In this document: in pieces, positions 10,921 to 21,137 of the stretch
How positions within the stretch are numbered: position 1 is the first letter of the stretch
Layout of the letters: the number at the start of each line of letters is the position of its first letter
Source: Sepioteuthis lessoniana
Taxonomy: Eukaryota; Mollusca; Cephalopoda; Myopsida; Loliginidae
Direction of reading: 5' to 3'
Length of the DNA stretch: 64,000 bases
Assembly: GCA_963585895.1 (NCBI GenBank)
Contig: OY757911.1
Location: 87,627,275 to 87,691,274 of the forward strand
Program-made: the position numbers and the translations under genes
Notes under the pieces: generated by a model
Database searches by the model: none
What the model saw: only the letters and a program-made list of their open reading frames with translations
Told to the model about the DNA's origin: nothing

Positions 10921-11040
10921 TATAAAATAGACGCTTGCACCACCATGGTTCTCAGCAGACCCTTGTAGCACTACGGCATAACATAGACATTTGTACCACC
11001 ACAGTTCTAACGGGTTTATGAGTGTAGCACTACGCCTTAA
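10921..11040 (+). promoter_or_regulatory. TATA box with two 56-bp tandem leader repeats
   Basis: TATAAAATA at 10921-10929 is followed by two diverged copies of a 56-bp unit (10927-10982 and 10983-11040). Each carries CACCACCATGGTTCT or CACCACAGTTCT and a GTAGCACTACG motif. A TATA box plus repeated leader would fit an LTR R region or a Pol II promoter. No downstream coding sequence is evident. Confidence 0.35.
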
Positions 11041-11616
11041 GTTTCAGTCGGACCCCTGTTGTAACCTCATTGTGAGAAAAAATGACGAACACACAAAACA
11101 CCGTCTGTCCTGTATTTTATTTTTGTTTTGTTTTTTGTTTGTTTGATACGAAATTTATTTGCTACCATTCTTTCCTGGTAGTCACCGGCAAGAGATAAAT
11201 AGAGTATGAAAATAAGTAGATAGACAACATCGTCACAGGACGTTATAGGCAAACACAGACCGTGATATTATCTTTCTCATTTGCTGCAGTAGTTCTCCGG
11301 GTACTCAGGTTGCTTATTCAGGACTGCCTATCCAAGCGTACTGGTAAAGGTTGGTCACTACGCAGAGCTCACCCTAAAATGATTGCCGTAATTTTCGACC
11401 CGTCTTCATATCTGCGGAGCTAGTCCTCAACTAACTTTCTTTTCCTGTTTTCTCCCGCATTCCCTCAAACGGCTTCTGTTTCAGTTTATTCCAGCTAATC
11501 AGAGCCCACCGGCCGATTTGCTGTTAATATTTTAACCTGGCCGTCCGCTACTATCATGTCCTAGACTTGAGGAAACCACCCTCGTTCATTTTCCCATTCA
11601 GTTCTCCCTAATAGCC

Positions 11617-11619
<3 letters not shown>
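11041..11619. other. Low-repeat DNA, possible regulatory region
   Basis: No gene is recognised. Base composition is more balanced than in neighbouring DNA. It precedes the CT repeat and the promoter-like block at 11,700-12,000. Confidence 0.35.

Positions 11620-11679
<60 letters not shown>
11620..11679. repeat. (CT)n microsatellite
   Basis: About 30 CT units without interruption. Confidence 0.95.
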
Positions 11680-11683
<4 letters not shown>

Positions 11684-11699
11684 AGACTGCCACGAATCT

Positions 11700-12000
11700 C
11701 TTTTTTTGTATAGGTCTTCTTACTTGACAATCGTGTCTTGCGTCGTTGCCAAAACAACTCAGTCTGATCGTCACGAAACAAAAAAAAGAGTGCTTCTCTT
11801 CTTTCTTCAACGCTTATATGCAGTTTTTGCACATAGAAAATGTACATATACCCTTTGGTCTCGCGAGATTTTTTGTGACTTATCTATATTCTTCTTCTAC
11901 CGACGGCAACCATTTTCTTTTTGAGTACATTTTTCACGCGAGGTATGTCTGTAACCGTCTTTTTTGGAATCCATCTGTCACAGGCAGCGGCAAGGTAAGT
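11700..12000 (+). promoter_or_regulatory. Candidate promoter and noncoding first exon
   Basis: TCTCGCGAGA at 11859-11868 is a perfect palindrome known as a core promoter motif in animal TATA-less promoters. About 125 bp downstream, CAAG|GTAAGT puts a near-ideal 5' splice donor at 11995. Together they could mark a transcription start and a short untranslated exon of a host gene on the plus strand. No acceptor or coding exon can be assigned within the window, so this is inference from two short motifs. Confidence 0.3.
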
Positions 12001-12397
12001 TTTCGGTTTTTACGGACTCATTTTACCACATCTTTCTCATATATTTCCCACCTTTCCCACCGTCCTGTGGTTGATCTCTAAATCTAGCAAGGAAACAGCT
12101 TACTATTAAAACAATCAAGTCCGTAATTATATTATACCTATAGCGTATATGGTTACCGGGTGATGTGCCAAGTAATTCTCCTTGATGGTATCTCACAGAG
12201 CAATGAAAATTACTTGGCGGTATCCACCTCCTCTTCAGATAACACTAGGCAGTGTACTGAATTATATGGTATCATCAGCTATTAATGTTAACTGCCCTGA
12301 CTTATATAATGGGATGCTCAGTAAAATAATTTATAAAGTTTATCTTAGCTTTTCATAACATCAAAAAAAGCTGGACACATTGTACGGATTTAACAAA
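12001..12397. other. Intergenic DNA with a small hairpin
   Basis: No gene. GCCAAGTAATT near 12,167 and its exact reverse complement near 12,217 form an 11-bp stem with a loop of about 36 bases. Confidence 0.5.
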
Positions 12398-12680
12398 GGG
12401 GTGCCTGTCGAGTAACGGTTATCGTCGATGGAAAGGAGACCAGTGACCAAAGTTCAAATTCTGGACGTGTCTGTTTGAATTTCACTTTAGCACTAATACC
12501 CTTTGGAAAGGCATAAATCCAGCAATTTTCTAATCAACTATGGATAAATAGTGGGATAGATAGGGATTTTTACCTTTGGTATGGCAACTGGTCCAGGAGA
12601 AGGGAAACTCTGAATTCAAACCAGTTGCACTTCGCTTAAAAACTGACTTTGTCTCGTGGCAAAATGTTGCGTAAATACAT
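12398..12680 (+). mobile_element. tRNA-derived SINE (family A), diverged
   Basis: The head is GGTTATCGTCGATGG with B box AAGTTCAAATTCTGG. The core is GCACTAATACCCTTTGGAAAGG. The 3' module is GGCAACTGGTCCAGGAGAAG with CTCTGAATTCAAACC. It is older than the two copies that follow it on the opposite strand. Confidence 0.8.
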
Positions 12681-12714
12681 ACAAAAACATCTCACCTGCC
12701 ATTTATTCATGGTA

Positions 12715-12992
12715 CTATTTACCAACCCCTCCGTTCGGGCAGGATATGACACAAGGTCAATTTTTTAAGCGGAGTTTAACAGGTTTGAATTCAGAGTTTT
12801 CCTTCTCCTAGACCAAGGCTGAAGAACCTAGTCTGTCCTACTATTTACCCATAGCTGGAGGGAGAATAATTGGATTCATACCTTTCCCAAGTGTATTAGT
12901 GCTATGTGAAATGCAATCAGAATCGTCCAGGATTTGAACTCGTATCGCCGTGTTCATTTCCTACGGCGATAACGACTACACCACGGGCACCT
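12715..12992 (-). mobile_element. tRNA-derived SINE (family A), 3' unit of a dimer
   Basis: Complete family A order on the minus strand: CCCGTGGTGTAGTCGTTATC head, B box GAGTTCAAATCCTGG, core ACTAATACACTTGGGAAAGG, CTATGGGTAAATAGTAGGAC, then AGAAGGAAAACTCTGAATTC and GAACGGAGGGGTTGGTAAAT. Its left edge is next to the duplication CATTTATTCATGGTA (12700-12714), whose partner lies only after the second unit, at 13278-13292. Confidence 0.9.
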
Positions 12993-13277
12993 CCATTTTT
13001 TACCCAACCCCTCCGATCGGGCAAGATATGACACAAGGTCAATTTTTGTAAGCGGAGTTTAACAGGTTTGAATTCAGAGTTTTCCTTCTCCTAGACTAGT
13101 TGCCTCACTAAGGCTGAAGAACCTAGTCTGCCCTACTATTTACCCATAGCTGGAGGGAGAATAATTGGATTCATACCTTTCCCAAGGGTATTAGTGCTAT
13201 GTGAAATGTAATCAGTCCAGGATTTTAACTCGTGTCGCCGTGTCCAATTCCTGCGACGATAACCATTACACCACGGG
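12993..13277 (-). mobile_element. tRNA-derived SINE (family A), 5' unit of a dimer
   Basis: A second full unit in the same orientation, joined to the first by a few T/A bases (AAAAAATGGAG on the minus strand). It lacks the small internal deletion of its partner (AGGCAACTAGTC is present here), so the two units are not simple copies of each other. The shared 15-bp target-site duplication flanks the pair, not each unit. Confidence 0.9.
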
Positions 13278-13292
13278 CATTTATTCATGGTA

Positions 13293-13631
13293 GGTGCCCT
13301 TTACTTAACACAATGTTACATGACTAAGGCACTCATTGTGTAGGTGAATAGCACTAGAACAATTTGTTATCACGCCCACATGCAAGCATATCTCTATGAT
13401 CACCAAAGATCAATGAAATGAAAGAAATGAATTTTAACAATCGATTGATTGCAATTTTGATGCCGCTTTAAGATTCTTATATAGCCATTAAGTGGCTTTA
13501 AGAATCTTTTCTCACTTCTGCGATTTCTTATACGTTTCTTTTGGGATAAACAGTGTCTATATTTGCGTTTACACACATAAAAGGGATTCTAGTGTCCTAC
13601 TGCCTCAGTATAAACATCAGGAAAAAAGAAC
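13293..13631. other. Intergenic DNA
   Basis: No gene is recognised. Confidence 0.5.
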
Positions 13632-13834
13632 TCTGATTAATCATCATTATCATCATGTTGCGCCACAAGCGCAGATCTCCCTGACTCTCTCCCGCCACCC
13701 TTCTCTATCGTCCGTCGCTTCCGGTAGGTCTTCAAGGCTACATCCTGTATCGGCACAGAGCTGTTTTGTGTAGGTTCTAGCTGGTCGTTCTGCCTTTACT
13801 TGTCCACGCGAAGGGGTTCACCGGAGTATGTCGC

Positions 13835-14359
13835 TTATGAGCTCGTCCCTACTTCTCCAGCTGTGTCTTGCACGTCTGGTTCGTCTAACTTGGATATTTT
13901 CGTGATGAGTAGTAAGTGGTCGTATAGCTGCTGCTTTGTGGGGTGTTGCCTCCAGGACTTCTTCAATATTGCTTGGAAAAAACTACGTTTCATTTTATCG
14001 GTCAGGTCTGACTTCCATATGACCAATCGCTGTCCATGCCTTTGCTGGTCGAGTGTTGATGTCTCGGTTATTGAGACACTGCTTCCAAGGTAGGTGAACT
14101 TGTCTACTAGTTTCAGAGAGCTACCGTTTAGTATGGAGATTTCGCCTCTTTGATTAAAGCACACGTATTCCGTCTTGTCTGTGTTGACATGGAGGTCTAT
14201 GCCAGCAGCTGCTCGTTCCAGACTATGTAGCAGGGTTTCGGCTTGGACAGGTGTATTTGCTAGAAGCGCTATGTCATCAGCGTAGTACGCGTCCTTAATT
14301 GTTTGTGCGGGGTATCTTCTGCTTCTTTCCTTTGTTAGCTTGACACCGTTATCTTTCAT
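13835..14359 (-). pseudogene. RT catalytic YADD and thumb fragment
   Basis: 174 residues contain DAYYADDIALLANTP (box C catalytic aspartates), AAAGIDLHVNTDKTEY (box D) and FTYLGSSVS (box E), then the thumb. The C-terminal part jumps from MKRSFFQAI directly to KKSWRQHPTKQQLY, so about 35 codons are missing relative to other copies. Confidence 0.85.
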
Positions 14360-14649
14360 TTTATCATTCTAAGCACGTAGTCTAGACAGATGATAAAGAG
14401 GTAGGGGGCTAATGTGTCTCCTTGCAGCATACCTGCTACAATGTCGAAGTAGACAGTGTCTCCATCCGGGGAGCGGACTTTTACTTTTGTGTTTCTATAT
14501 AGCATCATTATGGCTGCGACGGTTTCTTTGGGCAGGCCATAGGTGATTAGTATTTGGTCCATCTTCGCTCTGTGTATGGAGTCAAAGGCCTTGGTAAAGT
14601 TGACAAATAATATTGTTGCCTTCGAGGTTTTCTGCACGTACACCTTCAA
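14356..14649 (-). pseudogene. RT palm fragment with DFTKAFDS-type and QGDTLAP boxes
   Basis: 97 residues include VNFTKAFDSIHR (RT box A; the first aspartate is replaced by Asn in NFTKAFDS while the second is kept), GDTVYFDIVAGMLQGDTLAP (box B) and YLFIICLDYVLR. It belongs to the LINE at 13,632-14,718. Confidence 0.8.
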
Positions 14650-14779
14650 GAATTCGCGCGGATAGTCAAAATTTGTGACCCCGTGGATCTATTTCTCCGA
14701 AAGCCATTTTGGTTATAAGTGGTAATTTTTTGTGTTGATAAAAACATTAGGTTTATTAGTCCAATAATTTTACTCAGCA

Positions 14780-15072
14780 AGACATGTGATATAACGGCTA
14801 TCGACGTTGGATTAATGAACTTCTAAGTAAAATCATCTGAAGGTTGCAGGTTCAATCCTGACTACAGGTAAAATAACAAGGAATATTTTCTATAACTTAA
14901 CACTTGTATCCGGTTATGGTTAACGGGATTAGAAACAACCTACTCCCGTGGATTAAATAAAGGATTTCGGTTCAAAGTTGACTCGCGAGTTCGACAAAAA
15001 ACACCTGAAAAAGGCCGAAGGATGCATCGGCCGAAACGTGAATATAACAAAGACTACAGTCTGAATACTCTA
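14780..15072 (+). mobile_element. tRNA-derived SINE (family D)
   Basis: A diverged A box (TATAACGGCTATCGACGTTGG) and B box (GGTTGCAGGTTCAATCC) are followed by a body with GGTTATGGTTAACGGGATTAG and the 3' motif AAGGCCGAAGGATGCATCGG with CCGAAACGTG. The second copy, at 21,695-22,015 on the minus strand, has the same order, which confirms a family. Confidence 0.8.
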
Positions 15073-15749
15073 AATGGTCAAAATAATTCTCAGAAAAACA
15101 AAAAAAAGAGGAAACTTCTTTTCCTTAATTTGATATCCTAATTTGTAATTAGTTCTTTGCTCATGGCTAGTAAGCAGTTGTCTGAGTTGGAAAAAAGATA
15201 AAATTGTTGCATGCAATTATTGTTGACAGTCACTTCGCTATATTGCAAAGAAATTGAATCGCCATCATTTTTTATGTTAGCAGTAAGATTTTCTTTTCAA
15301 TATTCAAGATATTAAAACGTTTCTCTAACCAATTTTAATGCCGTATGCTCGAGAAATTGACCTTTTCAACACGCAAAAAAATATATCATCTGTGTTAAAT
15401 GTAGTATCTGTTTGATGAGGAAAATCCACACGAAAAGAAATTTGAACTTGCTTGCTTAAAGACTGACACTTAGAGAAGTAGGGTATATTTTTCTTTTTAT
15501 GAAGTGGCTGCAGATTTTTTAGGCGGCGAAATATTGATACCACAAGTCTCTGGAAAATATTTTTGTTGTCGACTCATCTTCTAGTAAGTTTAAGTAAAAA
15601 AAAAAATTTAAAGGATAAAGTATTAATCAGACGCCAAAAAAGTGAGCATGTGTTTTTCTTTGCACATAAATTTTCAGCCATTCTATACATAAATAATTGA
15701 TGTCAACGTACCAAAGCTATCCTTGAAGAGCGGTAATGGTGCGATTTAA
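15073..15749. other. AT-rich intergenic DNA
   Basis: Nothing recognisable. Confidence 0.6.
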
Positions 15750-15865
15750 TCCATAGCAAGGTGATTTGGGGGTTCATACCTTTCCCAAGTGTATTTGTCC
15801 GAAAATGAACATAATGGCGGGTCTGGAGTTCAAACTCTCTTACAACGTTGTCGCACATTAAATAT
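15750..15865 (-). mobile_element. SINE family B, 5' part
   Basis: The minus strand shows B box GAGTTTGAACTCCAGAC, then TTCATTTTCGGACAAATACA and GGGAAAGGTATGAACCCCC. The 3' tail is missing. Confidence 0.6.
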
Positions 15866-15934
15866 TACACCTCAGAGACTCCTCCTTGATCTCTCTAATA
15901 AAGTAAAACGAATTCTTTAAAGTTGTAGCAATGT

Positions 15935-16372
15935 TAGTGCTACTGTATGACTGCACCGCGTTGATTCTAACGAATAGCTTGGGAAAAAAAGCTAGATATG
16001 AACTACGCAAAAGTTCTACATGCTGTTTTTGAACAAATCCTGGAAGCAGCATCCTACAAAGCATCAACTGAACAGCAACTTACCTCCCATCTCACTAGTC
16101 ATCCAACTAAGATGAGTAAGACATACTGAGCATTGCTGAAGAAGTAAAGACGAACTCATAAGTGACGTTCTTCAATGGACTCCTACACAGATACTACAAA
16201 GTTTGCCGACTAGCAAAAACTTACATTCATCAACTCTGTGTGGACACTGGATATTGTCTAGAGAACTTCTTAAGAGTGATGGCCGATAGGGACAGATGGC
16301 GAGATAGAGGGAGAGAGAGAGAGAGAGAGAAAACCAGGGAGATCTGTGCTTTCATCACAATTTGATGATTAT
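15935..16372 (+). mobile_element. RTE-like LINE 3' end, old copy
   Basis: Degraded but collinear with the C-terminal region: YDCTALILT..., LEKKLD-like, then EIRAFITI-like end (EICAFITI) before TTTGATGATTAT. A (GA)n expansion lies within the Arg-rich end near 16,310-16,332. Multiple frameshifts make it one of the oldest RTE copies here. Confidence 0.65.
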
Positions 16373-17388
16373 ACAAGAAGAGTCTTGTTCCTCGAAAAAT
16401 GAAAAAGCTAACCACTTTGTGCCCGTTGTCCATTTTTTCTTATTTCATTGTCAGAGGCTGAACGGAGAGAGATTAAAACAAAAAAAGGTCCTCTCACTAA
16501 AATAAGTTGGGATTTTGTATTTTTCCCTCTCCAGCCGACGATTAACCATCACCGACATAACAGACGTTAATGACAACGTTACACTCACCATTTGTTTCAC
16601 TTATACATTAAAATTTTTATTAAACTAAAGAACTTAGCAAAATAAATTTCAATGGAATAAAATATAAACATAAATGTCACAGAAATAGGTTTTTGATAAA
16701 AATATCTTTTTGAAAATATTTAAAAAATAATTAGTTGAAATATCCTCAAAGCCATCAAAGTTCAGAGCATCAGATCCTGAGGGAAAAGGCTAGAATTAAT
16801 TTTGAAAAAAGTTGACAACTGAAATGTTATTTCGTCTTTATTGTTGCTTGTCCACATGTCAAATATGTTTTAGGTGAGGTGGGAGATGTTGAGTCCCCCT
16901 CTAACATCAAAATTGATCGTTCATGGAATCTGGTGTTGGAATGCTAGAGTTTGGATATTTTATTAATAATGACACCCAAATGCAAGAATAGTGAAGAAAA
17001 CAATTCTGGTAGACATATTTTAAACACAATGTCGGTTTCCTGATTAAAATTTTTGTACATAATTTATATATATAGTTACTGCTACCCAAAGCCTCGTGTT
17101 GAAACTTCTCTACGAACGATATATATACTACCCTGTCGGCTGGGGCTGTAGAATACGCTGATTGCACCTCAGCAGAGGAGTAAGACACCATTTGTTGGCC
17201 GTGATTGGCGACACGTGATACTTAAGGACGGATCCTAGTGGTTGTGAAATAACTGTCTCGGCAACTGAGTGGTCAAGTTACTGGCAACACACCAGGATCA
17301 ATCGGCTATCGTGTTAAGCCATTGCACCGACATGTTTTGTCCCGACCGTATTCTTTAATCTGCACCTACAACAAGCGCCCAACTCAAT
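16373..17388. other. Intergenic DNA, possibly including an unidentified repeat
   Basis: No gene is recognised. The stretch 17,080-17,200 has the look of a dispersed repeat, but I see no second copy in this window. Confidence 0.4.
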
Positions 17389-17785
17389 GAAAAGAAGTCA
17401 CAAATAAAGAGAAATCCAATGAGGTATTCCAAGGAAAAATATACTGAAAATCTACCGCCCAAACACGAACTACTCCTCCTAAAAATAGAAAATCTCCCCC
17501 TATAAAACAGGGTTTACATAGGTCTCCAATCCGTCCACCAAAAATCGTCAAAGATAGACTAAAAAACTCGTCTCCTAAAAAGCCAGAACCACTCTAACAA
17601 AAACCACAAACTCCCATAGACCAACCCGGGAAAATACATTGAACACCAAAGTGAACAAAAACCAGGAAGCGCATTCAAACTGCCCTCAGCCAAATTCCAT
17701 ACAGTCCCTTAAAATCAAGAACAAAGTCACCTATAAGAATGAATAAGCAATGCAATGTTCAGGGACCGACAAAATCCCTACAAAG
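17389..17785 (+). pseudogene. Decayed proline/lysine-rich reading frame
   Basis: One frame reads for about 130 codons with only a few stops and a strong Pro/Lys/Arg bias (for example PPKNRKSPPIKQGLHRSPIR and PPKIVKDRLKNSSPKKPEP), ending near NKQCNVQGPTKSLQRS. Such composition suggests the N-terminal or ORF1 region of a retroelement, but no family is recognised. Strand bias (A/C rich on plus) is marked. The function is unknown. Confidence 0.35.
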
Positions 17786-17834
17786 ATCCTAAAACATAAA
17801 AAGTATGGATAGTGACAAGGACCGCAACTACTAT

Positions 17835-18259
17835 ACTTGAAAGCATTTAACTGTGTGCAAACAGATGAGCTCAATCTCTTTTTAAAAATTACCTACAAAC
17901 CATCCACTTAAAAAGTATATAAAACAAGATTTAACAGTAAACAACCACCAAGGTTTGACATGCCATTAAATCAAATAACCTAATTAATCATATATATAAT
18001 TAATACATAATTATTTATAAATAGGATTTGGTATTAATTAACGTACAAGGGTTGATATGCCATAAATATCAACTATTTTAACTGTGAGTAAATAAAACAA
18101 TCGGTGTTGGATAAAATGCTTGAAACCATTTAACTGTGTGCAAACAAATGAACTTTAGATTGTTTAAAATGTTAACAACAAACTATTCACTTTCAAATCA
18201 TATATACTCAATGCATTTTTATAATGAGGAATGTGGCATTAAATAACCTTCAAGCGTTG

Positions 18260-18262
<3 letters not shown>
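17835..18262 (+). repeat. Family E repeats, two or more degenerate copies
   Basis: Copies start near 17,838 and 18,117 with CTTGAAANCATTTAACTGTG and TGCAAAC. The first ends at AAGGTTTGACATGCCATTAA (about 17,960-17,980). A further scrap with GGGTTGATATGCCAT lies at 18,050. Confidence 0.6.

Positions 18263-18306
<44 letters not shown>
18263..18306. repeat. (TG)n microsatellite
   Basis: A short TA run followed by about 20 TG units. Confidence 0.95.
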
Positions 18307-18309
<3 letters not shown>

Positions 18310-18579
18310 CAAAAGTAATTAAAATCTTTCTTTTTCTCTTTTTCATGTACTCTAATATTTGAGTTGAGTTCAGCCCATAATGATAGAGGATTTTTAATGG
18401 TTGTCTTCCGTCAATCTCAACCACAAAGAAGGCTACGAATGTTTTGATTTTTTAAGAATAAAACTATTTTATTCATCATCATATTGTTTAATTATGGGAG
18501 AAATATCACAGACAAAATATCACGGACAATGATATGGAAAGGGACGAATTTAGTTTCAAGCATTAAAGGCAAAAACCTC

Positions 18580-19110
18580 TTTTTTTATCAAATCAAACCT
18601 TAAATTTATGATCTTTTGAAAATTAAGATCAATTTAGAATTCTAATTTCCTTTCTTTTTTTAAGTTTCTATTTACAATATTCAGTTAATTCAGAGCGTAA
18701 ATTTTGTCTAATTTTTAAAGGTAATATCGATTTTTTAACCTTTGGTTTTTTGAAAGAAGAAGGTTCCATTTATATTGTTGATTAATGCTGAATTTAAAGT
18801 TTGTCTTCTTTCAAAAGTCAAAGCATATTTAGAACTTTAATTTCGTCTTGTTTTAAATGTGAAGTGTTTTCTATTTTGAAATATTCAGGTAATTTTGAAC
18901 GTGAAGTTTGTTTTCTTATTTTAAAAGGTAATCTCAGCTTCAAACTTATTTGTCATTTTCTTTTTTAAAGATGAATTTAGACGTTGAAATTTTCTCTTGT
19001 TTAAAAAGAGGAATCGAATTATTTTCTTTTTTCATTATTAATTTACAATCTAATTCACTGCAGAATGCTAATTTCGTTTTGTTTTTAAGAGTCTTTATTT
19101 CGTTTTTGTT
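18580..19110. repeat. Degenerate AT-rich tandem array
   Basis: A theme of AATTTAGAA-like, TTTAATTTCGTCTTGTTTT-like and AAAGGTAATATCGATT-like segments recurs about six times at irregular spacing of roughly 45-110 bp. It looks like an old minisatellite with diverged units. There is no coding potential. Confidence 0.5.
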
Positions 19111-20497
19111 TCCCATTTTGTTCAAATAAGAATATCGATATTATCCTGTTTACAAAAAATACCCTGCAGTTGAAAAAGATTATATATATGTTTTGGTATA
19201 AAACGAACGAAAGTATCAATTTGCTTCATTCAAATGATCGTGCAAGTTGAAAACGAAACATGCGCACTCCGGTAAACTTGCAACGACGGTGGGAGGAGGA
19301 GCAAGCACGATAGGTACACAAGGTGGCTAAACATACCGCCCTTGGCTCAGCTGTTGATATTTCGGGAGTAGAGACGAAACGAGTAGGAGTCAAAATCAGG
19401 CGTCAAGGATACAAGAAACTATCACGAATTAATTTCAGAACCAATTTCCTCTCAGCGTTCAAATCTTGTAGGAATAATTGAAAAATCTAGAAGAAAACAT
19501 GTCATGCTTTTGTCTATCAGTCGGCCACTTTGGCCAGTTATTATTCGGCAGATTTGGCAATAAAATAGGCCACAAATGCAAATAACGAGAAACTTTTAAC
19601 TGGAAAATAATTCCATAAACATTTTGTCGACTTTTATGACCGAATACAAAAAGTTTCTCTGATCTTCTTTTCTGCTGTCAATCTAAAAAGATTTAATAGA
19701 CCAAAACTGACTTTTCTCCAATGATTAACTCATACAAATTCTACACCTAGAGAATGATTGTTTTAAATCAGTTGCATTAAATATTGTCGATTCTTCCCTC
19801 AGACTCTTCGCCTCCTCCTCTTTCTCATATATATATACGTGTGTGTGTGTGCGCGCGAGCACGCGCGTATGCAAAAATCGGCTCAAGCTGTAATTTTTGT
19901 ATCTATAGTTTAGAATTTATTGACCAATCGGCGCTTATGGGGTCGTTTTAAACTTTCTTTGAGATTTATCAGACTGCAATATTTGACTTGCCACGCAAAA
20001 TTTAAATACTCAATAACTAAAATAATTAATAGATATTTTTCTTCCTCGATTGTTAAAAATATTTTTAACAAATTAGAATCATAGATAAATCATTAACTTT
20101 TTATCGAATTTCGATCATACAAAAATTTTATATATAAGCAATGAGATCGATAAATCTTCGATAGATGTATAGATTAATTCTGTAAATTCACTCAAAACTT
20201 TCGAGTTTATTTCTTTCGAGTGAAAATTTACATTCTGTTCCTCCAAGAATGCATTTAATTGCAACCTCACTTAACTGTTTTAAATTGAATGAAAATATTT
20301 TGTTAACATTCTTATTACCATTTCAGTCTTTTCCTGCTAACGAAATGTTTTAACTGAATCCGCTAACATTGTAGTGCATAAGTATATTTTGTCCCCTACA
20401 TAGTGATGTTCTCGCACAAAGATCTTTTATACACAAAAAATATGTTAACAAGATTTAAATAATGCAAACTGATAAGATTGAATGCGTAAAACTTTCT
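19111..20497. other. AT-rich intergenic DNA
   Basis: No gene is seen. A less AT-rich patch at 19,240-19,400 and a TA/GT/GC microsatellite at 19,830-19,868 are the only features. Confidence 0.5.
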
Positions 20498-20730
20498 TTT
20501 CAGAAAATTACTACGACAAGTTGATTTCTTGTCACTTGTGTGCGATTCGGCTCTGCGATCTGTGGTCGCTGGTTCGATCTCCAGTGGTGGAGATCACGGT
20601 ATACACTGCTGATGAAACTTAGTAAGGTCGAAACAGCTGTCCAGTGTTTCCATATGTCGTGCGTAAGTGTTCGTCGGATTTTCTGGTCATGGTAATTCAA
20701 TTCGCAATATAATTCCTCAACTAAAAAAAT
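20498..20730 (+). mobile_element. tRNA-derived SINE (family F), copy 1
   Basis: The B box GCTGGTTCGATCTCCAGTGG is followed by GGAGATCACGGTATACAC, GTCGAAACAGCTGTCCAGTG, TCGTGCGTAAGTGTTC and a 3' end CAATATAATTCCTC...CTAAAAAAATAAAA. A nearly identical second copy follows about 430 bp downstream. Confidence 0.75.
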
Positions 20731-20909
20731 AAAAAATGTACATCAAAATCCTTTTCCTTGGGGTTATAAAAATTACGCGGATGTGTATTTCCAATCCTCT
20801 TGGGAAGGCGTGGCCTTGGAGGTGACCGTGTCCTCTGTAAAGAGTACAAATGTAACTTACAAGACGCGTTCAGGTTAATTGACCGCGCAATTACCTTTAA
20901 TTTGGCGTT
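20731..20909. other. Spacer between two family F SINEs
   Basis: Short non-repeat spacer. No gene. Confidence 0.5.
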
Positions 20910-21137
20910 CCTCGTATGCGTCATGAACTGTTGGCTCAATTGTAGAGTTTCGGCTGTTCAATCTGTGGTCGCTGGTTCGATCTCCACTGGTGGAGATCAC
21001 GGTATACACGGCTGAGGAGACTTAATAAAATCGAAACAGCTGTCCAGTGTTTCTGTATGTCGTGTGTAAGTGTTCCTCAGATTTTCTGGTCAAGGTAATT
21101 CAATTCACAATATAATTCCTCTACTAAAAAAGTATTT
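20910..21137 (+). mobile_element. tRNA-derived SINE (family F), copy 2
   Basis: Same order as copy 1, with TCGGCTGTTCAATCTGTGGTC, GCTGGTTCGATCTCCACTGG, TCGAAACAGCTGTCCAGTG and a CTACTAAAAAAGTA end. Both copies are in the same orientation. Confidence 0.75.

Larger units (their letters stand above)
13632..14718 (-). mobile_element. RTE-like LINE, 3' half (RT palm, thumb and C-terminus)
   Basis: It runs from the NQNGFRRNRST finger region (near 14,715) through DFxKAFDS, QGDTLAP, YADD, FTYLGSS and the C-terminus to an (ATG)n-like tail at 13,632-13,657. It is 5'-truncated. The RT is split into at least two frames, and the palm is deleted around the TSIDKMK region. A segment is missing between VWKSDLTDK and the arginine-rich end (EAVVSILLYGCTT is absent). 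A SINE follows about 65 bp beyond the 5' end. Confidence 0.9.

Noticed and set aside
11598-11847. Arg-Glu repeat protein frames on the minus strand
   Set aside because: They are translations of the (CT)n microsatellite.
11746-12081. 111-codon open frame on the plus strand overlapping the promoter-like block
   Set aside because: It crosses the predicted splice donor, has no recognisable domain and is partly microsatellite-flanked. Its composition looks like chance.
17215-17345. Possible tRNA-like sequence (CAACTGAGTGGTCAAGTTAC)
   Set aside because: The A-box-like phrase is not followed by a proper B box at the right distance and no cloverleaf could be drawn.
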